64,000 bases of DNA from Cryptomeria japonica (GCF_030272615.1 NC_081412.1:102536796-102600795), one strand, 5' to 3'. Positions 1 to 11,918 are shown, numbered from the stretch's first letter. Made by a program: numbers and translations. Notes: generated from the sequence alone by a model not told the origin.

Positions 1-73
1 AGTAGCTCTACTCTTCACCAATCCTACTTCAAGATTTTCAATAGGCTCCAGGATTGATGGCTTTCCCATCTAC

Positions 74-637
74 TTAATTGACTTCATGTAGGGTTACAAC
101 CCCTAACTTACCTCTAAGATACTCAAATGTAGCCTTAGGTAGAGGTTTAGTAAAAATATCTGCAAGTTGTTCTTTTGTAGATACATGCTCCAATGACACA
201 TCTTTACTTTGCACTTTCTCTCTCAGGAAATGACACTTTAGCTCAATATGCTTTGTCCTAGCATGCAACACTGGGTTCTTTGAAATATTTATAGCACTTG
301 TGTTATCACATAAAATCCTTACCTATTCTGATATCTTCAACTTGAAACCTTCCAAAATATGTTTAATCTAGATTGCTTGGGTACAATTCATATATGCTAT
401 AACATATTCAGCTTTTGCAATTGATTGAGAGATACAATTCTATTTCTTGTTGCTCCAAGACACTAGTCTGCATCTAAGAAAAAATGCTCCTCTGGTTGTA
501 CTCTTCCCGTCATCAACATTTCCTGCCCAGTCTGCATCTGTATAGACTTTTAAATCAAAATCTCCTGCGTACAGATACCATAATCCATAATAAATTATGC
601 CTTTCAAATATCTGAAAATTCTTTTGGTTACTACCAT
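74..637 (-). pseudogene. RNase H domain of copia element D (broken)
   Basis: This is the last pol domain, which degrades the RNA strand during reverse transcription. The N-terminal part (440-637) has the active-site motif YTDADWAGN followed by DDGKSTTRG and the VSWSNKK end. The C-terminal part (74-271) has the typical copia tail TKHIELKCHFLREKV, then ADIFTKPLP and YLRGKLGV. Between them (272-440) the frame is broken by stops, and the upstream RT piece (555-860) is in another frame, so a frameshift lies near 600-640. Not functional. Confidence 0.85.
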
Positions 638-1660
638 GTGTCTCCTTCAGGATTTTCTGAAATCTGGTAACCAATCCTACTGCATGAGCAATATCTGGTC
701 TAATGTGGACAATATAATGTAGTTTACCTATCATGTACCTATACTCATTTTCATCCACTGATGCAGAATCATCCTCCTTAGACAATTTACAACCTATAAC
801 CATTGGTGTTCCAACTGGTTTGTAGTCTCCCTTTCCAAAAGTCTTCAATACTTCTATCACATATTTGGACTATGTGATGAAAATACCTTCCTTCATCTAT
901 TGGATTTGCAGACCTATGAAATTTTTTATCTTACCTACCAGTGACATCTCAAAATAATTCTTCATTTAATTAGAAAAATCATGACACATATCATCATTTC
1001 CTCCAAAAATGATATCATCCACAAATACCTCACTTACTAGTATCTTATCTCCTTCTGTCTTGAGATATATGTTACTGTCTTCACTAGTTCTCTAAAAACC
1101 TATCTTCACCAAGTGAGAGTGCAATATTTCATACCATGCTCTTGGTGCTTTCTTTAGTCCATATAATGCCTTATGTACTTTGCACACCATGTCCTTTTCT
1201 ATAATTAAAGCATAACCATCTGGCTATTGAATGTAGACTTCCTCTTCCAATATTCCATTTAGAAATGTTGACTTAACATCCATCTGATATACTTTGAATC
1301 ATGTGTATGCTGCAAATGCAAGTAGAGTCCTTACTCCTTCCAATCTTGCAATTGGTGCAAATATCTCACCATAGTCTTCACCTTCTTCTTGTGCATATCA
1401 TTTGCATACCAGCCTGGCCTTATTTTTGACCACTACTCCATCTTCATTCAGTTTATATATGAATACCCATTTTGTACCTATTACATTCTTGTTCTCTAGT
1501 CTGGGTACCAATGTCCAAGTATTGTTCTTTTCTATCTAGTCAAGTTCTTCTTCCATTGCCTTGATCCAGTCTTCATCTGCAAATACCTCTTTTTCAGTTC
1601 TAGGCTCAATGGTGGAAATCATACAAGAGTTCTCTCTAAGCCTTGTTCTAGTTAGTAAAC
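600..1660 (-). pseudogene. Reverse transcriptase domain of copia element D (broken)
   Basis: Read through stops, the minus strand shows a copia RT. It begins with a KWVF-type start near 1430-1480, then DYGEIFAP and GVRTLLAF near 1310-1380, the catalytic FVDDIIFGG with FVDD at 1014-1025, and the C-terminal IGKLHY-type region at 555-860. Several in-frame stops lie between these blocks. Homologous to the RT parts of B (33231-34100) and E (45336-46180). Confidence 0.8.
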
Positions 1661-1879
1661 CTACATTCATGTCTCCAATAATCTAATTGGGGCTATGATT
1701 GAGTCTAACATACCTTGGAATAACATGATCTTGTTTTTGAGGTTCTTCTTCTTCTTCACTTTATTCATCTTCTGTTGGGCCTTCTTGTTCCAGTTGAACT
1801 AAGGATTCTCTGTTCTATTCTCCAACTTCTAGCTTCACCAGTTTCAATTCCAAAAATAGTGTGTAAGGTTCTTCTTCTT

Positions 1880-2640
1880 CCTTCTCTTCATTGGTTTCTC
1901 CTCATTTCTCAAAAAACTCATCAACTTGGACATTTACACTTTTAATGATCTTCTTAGTCAGGTAGTTGTAACACTTGTAAGCTTTTATCTTGGTGGAGTA
2001 ACCAAGAAATATCTTCATTACTCTTGGCATCAAAATTACCAACATAATCACCTGTTTTGATAAAACATCTACTACCAAAATTTTTAAAGTAACTAACATT
2101 AGGTGATCTATCATACCAATACTCATAGGGAGTTTTTTCCTTACCTCTTTTAACCAGTATCTGGTTCATTGTGTAAACAGATGTGCTGACATCTTCTCTC
2201 CAGAATGTCTTAGCTACACCTCCTTGAATTAGCATAGTCCTAGCAGCTTCAACTACTGACCATTTTTTTCCTTTCTGCTATGGTGTCCTAGGTGAAGAAA
2301 GTTGCATCTTAATTCCATTGTCTTCATAGTATCTAGTGAATTCCTCTGAAGTAAATTCACCACCTTGATCAGTTCTTAAGCACTTTATCTTCTTTCCACT
2401 TTCATTTTCAACTAAGGCCCTAAATGCCTTAAACTTGCTAAATGCTTTTGTCTTGTCTTTCAAGAATGTGACCCACATCATCCTCAAGCAATCATCGGTA
2501 AATATCATTAAATACTGATCACCTTGAATACTCCTAGTCCTCATTGGTCCACAAAGGTCAGTATGAACCAAATCTAGCAAATGTTCTACTAAGAAAGATT
2601 TTCTCTTGAAAGTTGAGCATGTCATTTTCCCTAATTGACA
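1880..2640 (-). pseudogene. Integrase domain of copia element D (broken)
   Basis: The 115-residue open part (2278-2625) has the catalytic-core blocks HTDLCGPMRTRS and LRTDQGGEFTS, i.e. two of the DDE acidic residues, with the YYEDNGI block following. A second open part (1954-2235) continues with AKTFWRED, TPYEYWY and the FGSRCFIK region that follows the core in copia integrases. A stop and a frame change near 2240-2280 separate them at the position of the third catalytic residue. Non-functional, but the order and spacing are normal for the family. Confidence 0.85.
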
Positions 2641-3200
2641 TTACTTGCACAAAGTATTCACCAGTTTGTCCAACTGTTGGAAACCTCTTACTGATTTGGA
2701 CTTATTGACTTACAATGTTATCAAAATTTACATGACAAAATCTTTGATACCAAAGCCAACTATCTTATACTTTTGCAATTAAACAATTGTTGACTTTAGA
2801 GCTTAAATGAAACAAGTTATCTCTGGCCTATTTGTCAGTTACAATCATCTCACCTTTGCTTCCATAAATCTTGCAGACTCCATTCTTGAATTATAGTGGG
2901 TAACCTTTGTCATTGAGTTGAGAAACACTCTAAAGATTGTGTTTCAATCCTTCAACCCAATAGACATCATTTGCACTACTCTTACCATTTAGAGAGATGG
3001 ATCCCTTTCCTTTCACTATGCAAGGTGAGTCATTCCCAAATCTCACAACACCTCCATTAAACTCTCTCAAAGTAAGAAAATTACTCCAGTCACCGGTCAT
3101 GTGGTGTGAACAACCACTGTCTATAATCTAGTCATCAGAACTATCTATGCGAGAGACCAATACCTTTTGATATGATGTCTCTTCTTTAATAGCAACAAAG
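2640..3200 (-). pseudogene. Protease and GAG-pre-integrase region of copia element D (broken)
   Basis: On the minus strand IIDSGCSHHMTG has the retropepsin catalytic D-S-G at 3113-3121, followed by NFLTL and a VRFGND-type block as in B and E. The codon two residues before IDSG is TAG (3128-3130), where E has tryptophan (WVIDSG), consistent with a TGG to TAG change. Downstream, towards 2640, the GAG-pre-integrase region is interrupted by several stops. Confidence 0.75.
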
Positions 3201-3289
3201 ACAATGTCGTCATTTACATCTTCCTCAAATTCTTCATCTGTAATTCCTCCATCCACTGCAATGAGACAATCTCTTTTACCTTTGCCTTT

Positions 3290-4170
3290 ATACTTCCTAT
3301 ACTTCTCACATTTTTTTTCATTATCTCCATTTGGAAAGTTAGCAACAATATGTCCAATCCAGTTACATGCAAAAAAATTTAAAGGTAATTTACCTCTCTA
3401 CTTACCAGTTCTCTAGGTAACCTCTTGGCCAACAATGCTTCAAGCTCAATCAGACTATCTTAATCATCTACCTCTCTGCTGGATCTAGACTCATGACTGT
3501 AGCTCACTTATCTACTTTTCCTTACCAGTGGGGTTTAGATTGAGGCTCTAAATGCATATTTTGATCTTTGAACACTTCCATCAAAACCATTTAATTTAAA
3601 TGCAGTTAATTTACCAATGATAGAATCATGAGTTACCTTTATTTTATCAATAGACTTGAGTTCTTGAATGGCTGCAACTCGGATAGTGTAGACCGGTAGA
3701 AGGGTTCTCAATACCTTGCTAACCACTGTGGTATCTTCCATTGTACCTCCAACACTTTTGATCTCTCTAATTATCTCCTTGATCCTCTAACTATACTGTT
3801 GAGTGTTTTCTCTTCATCCATCCACATATAATCAAATTTACCACTCAGACTCTCTTCTTTGGCAATCTTAATATGTTCATTGCTATAGATATCTTCCATT
3901 TTCTTCCATATTTCATATGCAGTCTCCAATCCATGGAAATCAACATATTCTGAATCAGGTAAGGAACTGATGATGGCCTCTAATTCTTGATTGTTCTCTT
4001 GTTGCTCCTTCTTTTGATCATCTGACAGAATCCCACTAAGCAAGTTATATTTAGTAACAACATGTTCCCAATATTGATTTCCTAGGCTCTTTATATAGAT
4101 CTTCATCCTATCACTCTAGATTCTGTAGTTTTCCCTATTGAACTTAGAACCTTCTTTCTTCATCATGTTC
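3290..4170 (-). pseudogene. Gag of copia element D (broken)
   Basis: Open pieces at 3771-4106 and 3535-3741 resemble copia gag (UBN2-type): GLETAYEIWKKMEDIY, then LSGKFDYMWMDEEKTLNSI, then VVSKVLRTLLPVYTIRVAAI. The same blocks occur in B (8767-9018) and E (42859-43344). A zinc-knuckle remnant (FFACNWIGHIVANF, near 3330-3400) has lost its first and last Cys. Gag would form the virus-like particle in the cytoplasm; this copy cannot encode a full protein. Confidence 0.8.
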
Positions 4171-4222
4171 TCCTAGATCTTTTCCTCAAGCTATTAGGCT
4201 TAAACACAAGAGGACTTGAAAT

Positions 4223-4236
4223 GCTCTGATACCAAT
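4223..4236 (-). other. Primer binding site of element D
   Basis: On minus this reads ATTGGTATCAGAGC directly after the LTR end. TGGTATCAGAGC is the usual plant copia primer site, complementary to the 3' end of initiator tRNA-Met. It fixes the 3' border of the LTR. Confidence 0.9.
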
Positions 4237-5615
4237 TGATAATATGACGAAACTATAATGGTCCCGCCAACTACTGAGAGAGGGGGGGGGTGAATTAGTA
4301 GAGATAAAATTAACTAAACTTTCACCAAACTTAATTCCAACTCAAAAACAACTTGCTAAACTAACTAGTTTAGTCATTGTATCAAAAATTGTAACTGCAT
4401 TGTCAAACTTTACCGGTTGGCCAAAACATCAATGATACAATGCAATAGATCTGAAACTTAAATACCATTTAACCAAAACATTAAACCACTTTACTAACAT
4501 CAGTAATATATCATTTCAGATCACTTCTGGTCATCTAAATATATCTAAGTGGATTTATCAGTCATTCATATCAATCATATCAAAATACATCCACACAATC
4601 ATTCACCACTTGACACAATGATTTTTCACGTGGAAACCCAAATGGAAAAAACCATGGTGGGGATGAATACCCACAAGTATTTTGAACTCTTCTAAAGTTC
4701 ACCCTATTAGGATCCAAGCCTTTTCAGAATCTTATACAATAATGTCTTGTTAAGAACAAATCCGGTTAAGGACCACCCGATTAAGGGATTGACTACAATA
4801 CCCTGTTAAAGGCAATACCCTGTTAGAGGTAACCTTGATAGAGTATTTCTAATCCAAGCTAATGGATCACTTGGTTAGAGGATTTAAACAACACCAAACC
4901 TGTTAAAGCTTACCCAGTTAGGGGATTTAACTGTTGTAATGATTAGAGAACAACAAGTTCTTTGGTGATCTGGAAATAGCACTTCCTTGCTTAGTCAGAT
5001 CCTTTTCTACTCCTATCTACCTTCACAACATTCTGCAAACGCTCCTTCTGGTTCGGAAACAAATACACTACCACTCTTAACCAAATTTCCAACACAATTA
5101 CAAAACAACTCATCAACCTTATAATAAAATACAATAGGTCAGTAACACAACACCTAAAAATCTCATAGAGATTACAAACATATCGGTTTAATCATAACCA
5201 TTGGATTACATAGAAATCAACTACACATTGTTCTAGACAACATGAACTGCTCCTGGATCACCGCACATTGGATCCTGTAGCTCATCACACATTTTTCACT
5301 TCATGCTATGCATTTGCTCATTCCCAAGATGACAATTATCTTCACATGCCAAATCCACTTTGAAACTCATCATGTGCATCATGCTTACATGACATCTTCA
5401 TCTTCGATCACCATTTGGTCATAGATCATCCGAAGCGATTCTCCAAGCTCCATCAGTTAGGGTTCTACATATCAATTGGTTAGGGTTACCAGTTGATCAC
5501 TTTGCTTCAATAATAATACCAATATTGATTTCCTTCACTACTTTACTACCAGTTTCTTTACTGCATCATTACCGGTTACTATTGACATCAATGCAATCTT
5601 CATGCAATACCAACA
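4237..5615 (-). repeat. 5' LTR of copia element D (1379 bp)
   Basis: On minus it starts TGTTGGTATTG and ends ATATTATCA before the primer site (TG...CA). It carries the two blocks shared by all copia LTRs in this window: CATTGATG close to its start (minus; plus 5586-5593) and a foldback near 4626-4665 (CGTGG, CCC, GG, CCATG in plus order). A C-rich tract (plus G-run near 4285-4292) precedes its end. No second copy of this LTR is in the window. Confidence 0.85.
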
Positions 5616-6690
5616 AAAACAAGCACCAATAGCTTGGTATGAGAGGTTGCACTCATGCCTAATAAGTATAGGGCTCATGAGAACTAGTGACAATAGTGAC
5701 TTGTATTGAAAACATCTGATTGTAGAGATTTTTGTAGATGAAATCATCTTTGGAGGAGATGATGAAATGAGTAGAGGTTTTGCAAAAGAAATGAAGAAAG
5801 AGTTTGAAATGTCCATGATCGGTGAAATAAAATTATTCATTGTCCTGCAAGTATCTCAGCTAAAGAATGGTATGTTCATTAGCCATACCAAATATATAAG
5901 GCAAATATTGAAGACCTTTGGAATGGAAGATTCCAAACCTATTGGAACTCTGATGGTTACAAGTTGCAAGCTCTCCAAAAATGATGAGGCTAATGAAGTG
6001 AATGAGACACTATACCGATCCATGATTGGTAAGTTACAGTATGCAATACACAGTAGACTAGATATACCACAAGAAGTTAGCTTAGTGAATAGATTTGTTG
6101 CAAATCCAAAAGAGACTCATATGGTGGTGGTTAAGAGGATATTTAGATATCTTAAGGGGACTAATGAGTATGGTCTCTGGTATCCACATAAGTAAAATTT
6201 CAACTTAAGTCTCTTCACCGATGTAAATTGGGCAAGAAACATTGATGGAAGAAAGAGCACTAGTGGAGGAGAATTATTTCTTGGAGATAGGATTGTGTCA
6301 TGGACAAGCAAGAAACAAAATTGTAAATCTCAATCCACAACTGAGGTCGAGTATGTGGCTGCTGCAATCAACTATACATAGGTAGTATGGATTAAGCAGA
6401 TCTTGGAATGTATCCAAGAAAATGTGACTGAATAGGTGGTGATACACTGTGACAATACAAGTGCCATTAACATATCAAAAAACCTGGTAATGCACTCTAA
6501 GACCAAGCATATTGCAATAAAAAACATTATCTTAAGGAAATGGTGCAGGAAAAAGAAGTTAGACTAGAATATGTGCCAACCAAGGAACATGTTGTAGATA
6601 GATTCACCAAGTTGCTACCTAAGGATACTTTTGAGTATCTCAGAGGTAAACTAGGGGTAATTCCCCTGCATACTCTAAGGTGAGTGAAGA
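5616..6690 (+). pseudogene. RT C-terminus and RNase H of copia element B' (broken)
   Basis: The longest open piece (5767-6195, 142 residues) has the end of the RT (KEFEMSMIGEIKLF, ILKTFGMEDSKPIGT, SMIGKLQY, RYLKGTNEYGLWY). It stops at TAA just before the RNase H DVNWARN block, where the first active-site residue block is altered relative to YTDADWAG. RNase H continues through stops to KDTFEYLRGKLGV near 6620-6660. The FVDD equivalent near 5730 is visible as IFVDEIIFGG, i.e. D to E at the second catalytic Asp. No functional product. Confidence 0.8.
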
Positions 6691-6812
6691 TCAGAAAAAC
6701 ATCAATCCGGTATGATTTTTCTAAAAATTATATGTATTTTGGTTTATTATTATGGACTACTCCTGTTAGAGGGCATTCATTGTAGTATGTGCATTAGGTT
6801 GTCTAGACTACA

Positions 6813-7000
6813 CCTTTGGCATTGATGTCAAAGGGTGAGTGAAGTCAGATGGAACATGAAGGAAGATGAAGTCAGATGTGACATGAGTGGAGGCCAGTGA
6901 AAGGGGGAGTAAGATCTTTACTCAAGTACACTAGAAGTAGAAGTGACTGGTTGCTAAAAGAGAAGTTTGAAGTGTTGCCATCAATGCCAAAGTGGGAGAT
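6813..7000 (+). promoter_or_regulatory. Polypurine-tract module of B'
   Basis: Two blocks: an upstream one with CATTGATG (6820-6827) followed by an imperfect purine tract, and the true polypurine tract preceded by CATCAATG (6979-6986). The latter is the reverse complement of the former and of CATTGATG in the LTR at 7052-7059. Over the long form TTTGGCATTGATG the complementarity is 13 bp. The purine tract primes plus-strand DNA synthesis. Confidence 0.7.
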
Positions 7001-8448
7001 TGTTGGTGTAACTGACAGTGTTGGGACAACTGGTTCATCAGTTAGTATTGTCATTGATGACCAACACTTACCGGTGAATAAGGCCAACCTCATAGGCAAG
7101 AAGATGTGGTAAACCTCAATGGTTTAGTCATGGCTGCAAACAGTATGGAGGATTCAGTTCTTCCCAAATATGAATCATTGACACACTTAAGCAGCATGTT
7201 ATTAGAAGGCTAATCGATTGAAGGGAAAACAGAGTAGCTGACCAGTCAGTTAAGCACCCGAAAGGTATTAAGATCAATTTCTTCAAACTGGCAGATGAAT
7301 TGATGATGCAGTCACAAGAGGTGACTTAGATTGCAGTTTAGTAGTCTTATGCATGACTGTAACACTCTGGACAAATAGGTGATCATTCTAATTGATGATC
7401 AATAATCAGTGGCAAAAGGTGAAGAGCTACACTGGTGAATCGGTGATACACATTGAAGGATGCTATCCTTATGGAATCTCAGAGCGCTAATCAGTAAGAT
7501 GGATGTGATGACCAAAGGTGAGTCAGTCATGGTGAGATATCATCAAACAAATGGATAGTGAAGTCTACTATAGTTAACAATCAATTAATGTGAGAATTGT
7601 GTGGACTTTTTGGTTCTCATTAAAAAGATAAAACATGACCCAGAGGTTGGTGAAATTATGAGTTGTAGAGGCAGTTAAGGATGAGTCATTGGTGAGATTG
7701 ATGGAGAATGTACAAAGAGAGTGCAAGAAGATTTGGAAAGTTTTGAATTTCAAATCTACTAAGTTTTGCATAAAGGTTTCTGGCAAAAACAAAAAAGTTT
7801 GATCATAAAAATTGCAAAGTGCAATTCTGAGGAGAGGCAATCCAACAAGATGAGAAGAGGGTTGAATTTCTAAGTGAATAGTAGAGTGGTGAAGAGAGTG
7901 TACAGAGCTCAGATAGTGTGAATAGAAGAGAAAGAATACAGAGCACTAGAAGAGTGCAGAGCAAGTGTGATGCAGAGCACCGGTAGAGTGCAGAGAAAGT
8001 GTAACCGGTGGTCAAACCGAAGAGCTTCATTTGGATCTAATTAAGCTAAGAGTAGCTATTACAACAGATCATTCTCTATGTTGTTTTCTAATAACTACAA
8101 CAGTTAACAGGTCCCTTTGTAAAATCCCTTAACCGATTGACATCTTAAATGATGATCCTAAGTCCTTTAACAAGGCTACCTCGAACAGGGTAAAGGTTCT
8201 AACAGGCCTTAAAGAAAATCCCTTAACCGAGTGGCACCTAACAGTGTCTTTGTAATCTCCTAATAGGGATGGCTCCTCATCAGGTGTACTCCACAAGAGT
8301 GCAGATTTTATGTGCATGTTTGTTATGAATATTTCTTATACTGATAAGTGTTAAAATTTGAATAAGAAGTTTTGATTAAGGTTAAATCTGTAATAATCGG
8401 TATAGTGTTGATTCACCCCTCCCCTCTCAACATCGGTTGGGACTAACA
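7001..8448 (+). repeat. LTR of copia family B, shared by B' and B (1448 bp)
   Basis: Starts TGTTGGTGTAACTG after the B' polypurine tract and ends GGGACTAACA just before B's primer site. Its partner is 35047-36520. It serves as 3' LTR for B' and 5' LTR for B. Confidence 0.85.
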
Positions 8449-8463
8449 ATTGGTATCAAAGCC
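8449..8463 (+). other. Primer binding site of element B
   Basis: ATTGGTATCAAAGCC follows the LTR end directly. One base differs from the tRNA-Met-type site (TATCAGAGC to TATCAAAGC), a G to A change. Confidence 0.85.
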
Positions 8464-8511
8464 TTGGTCCTTAGATTAAGAAGAGCTTAACATCTTAAGG
8501 AAAGATCCAAG

Positions 8512-9561
8512 ATGATGCGAAAGGAGGGCCCCAAGTTCTCTAAGGAGAATTACATATTATAGCGTGGTAGAATGAAGCTCTACCTAAGAACCCTAGGAGA
8601 TCATTACTGGAATCATGCAATCATAGAGCACAATGAACCTATAGGGGTTCTCACTGCAAATCAAATCAAAGAAAAGAAACATAACATTGCAACTATTGAT
8701 ATGATTGCTAGTACTCTATCTGATAATGAGTATGTTGAGGTTTAAGATCTAAAAATAACTTATGAGATGTGGAATAAGCTGAAGACTGTCTATGGAGGAG
8801 ATCCTCATATACAAAAGGCTAAGGTGAATAGTTTAAGAGGCAAATTTGATGAGATGAGGATGAAAGAAGGAGAAAATATAGAACAGTACAACAAAAGAAT
8901 AAAGGATGTGGTAAATTCCATCAAAAGTGTTGGAGGAAAACTTGAAGAAGATGGTGTAGTCAGCAAAATCTTGAGAACCTTGCTATCACAATATGCCATA
9001 AGGGTTTCTACAATTTAGGAACTTGGATCTTTGAGAACAGTTAATATTACACTTGACTCCCTGATCGGTAAGCTGATTGCCTTTGAACTGAGCAACTATA
9101 ATAACAGTATGCCTAAGATTGATGTTTCCTTCAAATCTTCCATGACACTTGCACCAACAATGAGAAGAAAAGAAAGTGAAAGTAGTTCTACTGCAAGAAC
9201 CAGTCAGTCTCATGAACATGACAACATGTTATCCGAAGAACAGGAACAAGATGAGCTTGAAGCCCTAATAAAAAGAAGGCTACCAAGAGGAAAAGGGAAG
9301 TACAGAGGTAAACTTCCCTTGAAGTGTTTCTCATGGAATAAAATAGGTCATATTGCATCCAAATGTCCCGACAATGATAGGAAGGATAACTTCAAAAGAT
9401 ACAAAGAGAAGAACAAGGAGTGCTATCTTGCAGAAGGAGTTATCGATGAAGAATCAAAAGGATCTAATGGAGAAGGGATTAGATTTGTAGTGGTAAAGGA
9501 AGATAGCATAGAGGAAAGTGATATGGCACTGATTTCTAGTTCAAACTCATGTGGAGACTAG
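8512..9561 (+). pseudogene. Gag of copia element B (stops only, frame kept)
   Basis: One reading frame runs from ATG 8512 to 9561 with in-frame stops (TAG near 8560, TAA near 8743, TAG 9016-9018) but no frameshift. Content: MKLYLRTLGDHYWNH, ITYEMWNKLKTVYGGDPH, LRGKFDEMRMKEGENIEQY, VVSKILRTLLSQYAIRV (UBN2-type copia gag), then an acidic stretch and a zinc knuckle CFSWNKIGHIASKC. In the knuckle the second Cys has become Trp, so the CCHC motif is broken. The frame continues into the protease through TAG 9559-9561. Confidence 0.85.
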
Positions 9562-9870
9562 GTAATTGATAGTGGTTGCACTCACCACATGAATAGTGAT
9601 AGGAACAAATTCCTCAACATGGAGGACTGTGATGGAGGACTAGTGAGATTTGGCAATGATGCTCCCTCTGTGGTAAAAGGTAAGGGATCTATTGCCCTAA
9701 ATGATTAAACCAATTGTGAAGATGTTTACTGGGTAGAAGGGCTAAATTTAAGTTTGTTAAATGTTGCACAACTTAACTATAAGGGTTACAGGTTGGAGTT
9801 TAATGAAGGAATATGAAAAATAAGTGATAAATCAGGAGGTCTGATTGCTACCGGTAAACAAACCAAAGGT
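9562..9870 (+). pseudogene. Protease of copia element B (broken)
   Basis: In frame with gag after a TAG: VIDSGCTHHMNSDRNKF with the D-S-G catalytic triplet near 9568-9580, then GLVRFGNDAPSVVKGKG. Stops follow (TAA near 9706, TGA near 9815). The block corresponds to WVIDSGCSHHM in E. Confidence 0.8.
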
Positions 9871-10350
9871 AATTTGTTCTACCTAGACACCATTGTAGGA
9901 AGATGCCTAATGGAAAAGGTAGAAGACATTTGGTTTTGGTACAAAATATTATGTCATGTTAATTTTGATAGCATGGAAAAGGTTAGTAGAATGAAGTCTG
10001 TCAGAGGTATGCCTGACATTATGAAACCTGAGAATGTTATGTGTAAATATTGTTAGCTAGGAAAGTTGATCGGATCTAGTTTCCACAACAAATCTTATTC
10101 ATCTGAGAATGTGCTATACCTATTGCATACATATTTGTGTGGTCCTATGAGGATTAAGAGTTTCTATAAGGACCGATACTTCATGTTGTTTGTAGATAAT
10201 TTCTCAAGAATGATGTGGGATGTATTCATGAAAGAAATATCTGGAGCCTTTCACATGTTCAAGGTCTTCAAGGCTCAAGTGGAGAGAGGAACCGGTAAGA
10301 GTATGAAATGCTTGAGATCAGATAGAGGAGGAGAGTTCACCTCCGAAGAG
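9871..10350 (+). pseudogene. GAG-pre-integrase and N-terminal integrase of element B
   Basis: Open pieces 9874-10056 and 10066-10398 give the pre-integrase region (IWFWYKILCHVNFDSM, ending MCKYC), then SENVLYLLHTYLCGPM (first catalytic Asp of HTD changed to Tyr) and CLRSDRGGEFTSEE. The sequence is cut at 10350 by the 5' LTR of element A and resumes at 32458. Residues after EE in the open frame belong to that LTR and are not integrase. Confidence 0.88.
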
Positions 10351-11053
10351 TATTGGCTTGATGATTATTGTATTTTATTCATCACTTGTTGTCATTGATG
10401 AAACACTCTCACACACAAATATGATTACATTGACTACTGGTGTAACTTCAATTGGTTTACACTGTCAAACTATATGTTTAAGGTTTATCTCTAATCGGTA
10501 CTCTGTGTCAACCGGTATGTACTTAAGAGATAACCTGTGGCTACACTAAGTCAACATCAAAATGAAGATGAAGATGAAGATGGAGATCAAGCAAAAGATT
10601 CCAGGACAATGGATCACATGTTTTGTTCCAACTGGTATTGACTGTTCTAACCGGTATCTGATTTTGTGATGATTTATTAGCACCGACTTCTTGACGGTCA
10701 TTTTTGTGATGAGTTATGATTACTTGTCTAGATACACTGCACCTAGGAAATTGTGTTTTGATTTCCTTAGGCCGACATAAGATTTGAATGTCTATATTAA
10801 GACATCTTAGTGAATCATTTGAAATATACAGTGATAAAGAGTAGATTATGCGAATACTGATATGCATAAAGAGTGAAAGATTTTGTTGAAGAGCGATAAG
10901 TGTTAAGATGAAGAGCAATGTTGAATGTACTTAGAATTATCTGATCAAGCAAGTATTGTGCTACTCAGAATAGATCAAACCATTCTTGTTGTTTTCTAAT
11001 CATTACAATAGAATCAAATCCCCTAACCGAGTAAGCTCTTACAAGCTTCATTG
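10351..11053 (+). repeat. 5' LTR of element A, left part
   Basis: Matches 31336 onwards. The first bases are TATTGG instead of TGTTGG, so the terminal TG has decayed. The LTR breaks after CATTG (11049-11053) where element T is inserted and resumes at 19017. Joined length is about 1106 bp against 1121 bp for the 3' LTR. Confidence 0.9.
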
Positions 11054-11228
11054 TGTAGCGTCCTAAAATTGTGACACTTGCAATTCCGACTGCATTTGGG
11101 TCTTCACGATGGCGGTGCAACGTTGAACCTGAATGCAGACCCCGAAACCTGTTTACGACATCAAAAACTACATATTTCTGCACCTTGGCCTGATCCTTCC
11201 TTGCACCCTGCCATCTTGGGAGGTGGGA

Positions 11229-11318
11229 CCATGGAGCCCAGCACCCTAGTCCTTCAGGACCATGGTGCCTAGCGCCCTGGTCCCTCAGGACCATGGCACC
11301 CAGCACCCTGGTCCCTGG
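11229..11318 (+). repeat. 31-bp minisatellite, 3 copies, in 5' LTR of T
   Basis: Units start at 11229, 11260 and 11291 with CCATGG-like starts. Each contains an inverted repeat of the form TGGTCC-CTCA-GGACCA across the unit boundary, i.e. a 5-6 bp stem with a 4-base loop. The 3' LTR has six units. Confidence 0.9.
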
Positions 11319-11436
11319 CCCTATTTTGGGCCCGGTCTCTTGTGGGCATTGGGTCTTTAAGTTTGCAATTCAGAAAATAATGTTCCTAGGTCGGCCTAAG
11401 GTCAAAAAAATCAGTCTCCTAACCCCAATTGACAAG

Positions 11437-11445
11437 TATATAAAC
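11437..11445 (+). promoter_or_regulatory. TATA box in 5' LTR of element T
   Basis: TATATAAAC followed by a pyrimidine-rich stretch. The same box is at 18140-18148 in the 3' LTR. Position about 380 bp into the LTR fits a U3/R border; this is a motif call only. Confidence 0.55.
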
Positions 11446-11918
11446 TAATTTTCCTCTCCTAGAAAGGGAGGAAGAAAATAAGCAAGAGCAAGACATGAAA
11501 GCGATATTCAAACATTCAAACATTCAAGCATTCAAGTATTCCTTCAAGCAATTGAGTATTCTAAGTCTCCATTCAAGGCTAGGTGTTGCATTCAAAGACA
11601 AGGATTCAACCATTGAAGAGGAGATCACTTACAACATACAACATACAACATCATTACACCTTTGCATGTAAGAATACAAACATTCTTACAACAAGGTATC
11701 AGTACTTGTTTACATTACAAACATTTACATTTATTGCATTCTCACTTCTTGGTTAATTCCAAAACCAGGGTTTGACCTAAAGGCAAACCCCTAATCCCTA
11801 ACCCCCCAATCGTCCTCTCTTTTCTGTGTGTAGGTTGCAGGTACGTGGCTGTAATTGAAGATCTGGAATCCTTGTGCAGAGACGAACAGATCCTCCTTCG
11901 TTTCATGGATTTTTCGGA

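Larger units (their letters stand above)
1..5615 (-). mobile_element. Ty1/copia retrotransposon D, 5' LTR and internal region
   Basis: Reading on the minus strand from 5615 leftwards: LTR, tRNA-Met-type primer site, gag with a CCHC remnant, DSG protease, integrase, reverse transcriptase and RNase H. This is the copia order (integrase before RT). The element runs off the left edge just after RNase H, so its 3' LTR is not seen. All coding parts carry stops and frameshifts. Its right terminus (TGTTGG on minus) abuts RT sequence of the B family at 5616, so D inserted into an older B-type element. The bases after 5615 (aaaac) should be its target duplication; the partner lies outside the window. 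Confidence 0.9.
5616..7000 (+). mobile_element. 3' part of copia element B' (RT to polypurine tract)
   Basis: Homologous along its length to B's 3' end (33645-35046), starting in mid RT where element D has inserted. It ends at a polypurine tract (agtgggagat, 6991-7000) immediately before LTR 7001-8448. That LTR is followed by a primer site and the B interior, so B' and B are head-to-tail and share this LTR. Confidence 0.85.

Noticed and set aside
10351-10549. Extension of the B integrase frame and a 63-residue frame beyond 10350
   Set aside because: This is LTR A sequence read by accident after the insertion point.
10541-10918. 125-residue minus frame, found again at 31526-31903
   Set aside because: It lies in both LTRs of A and is read through LTR sequence; repeated presence reflects the LTR pair.
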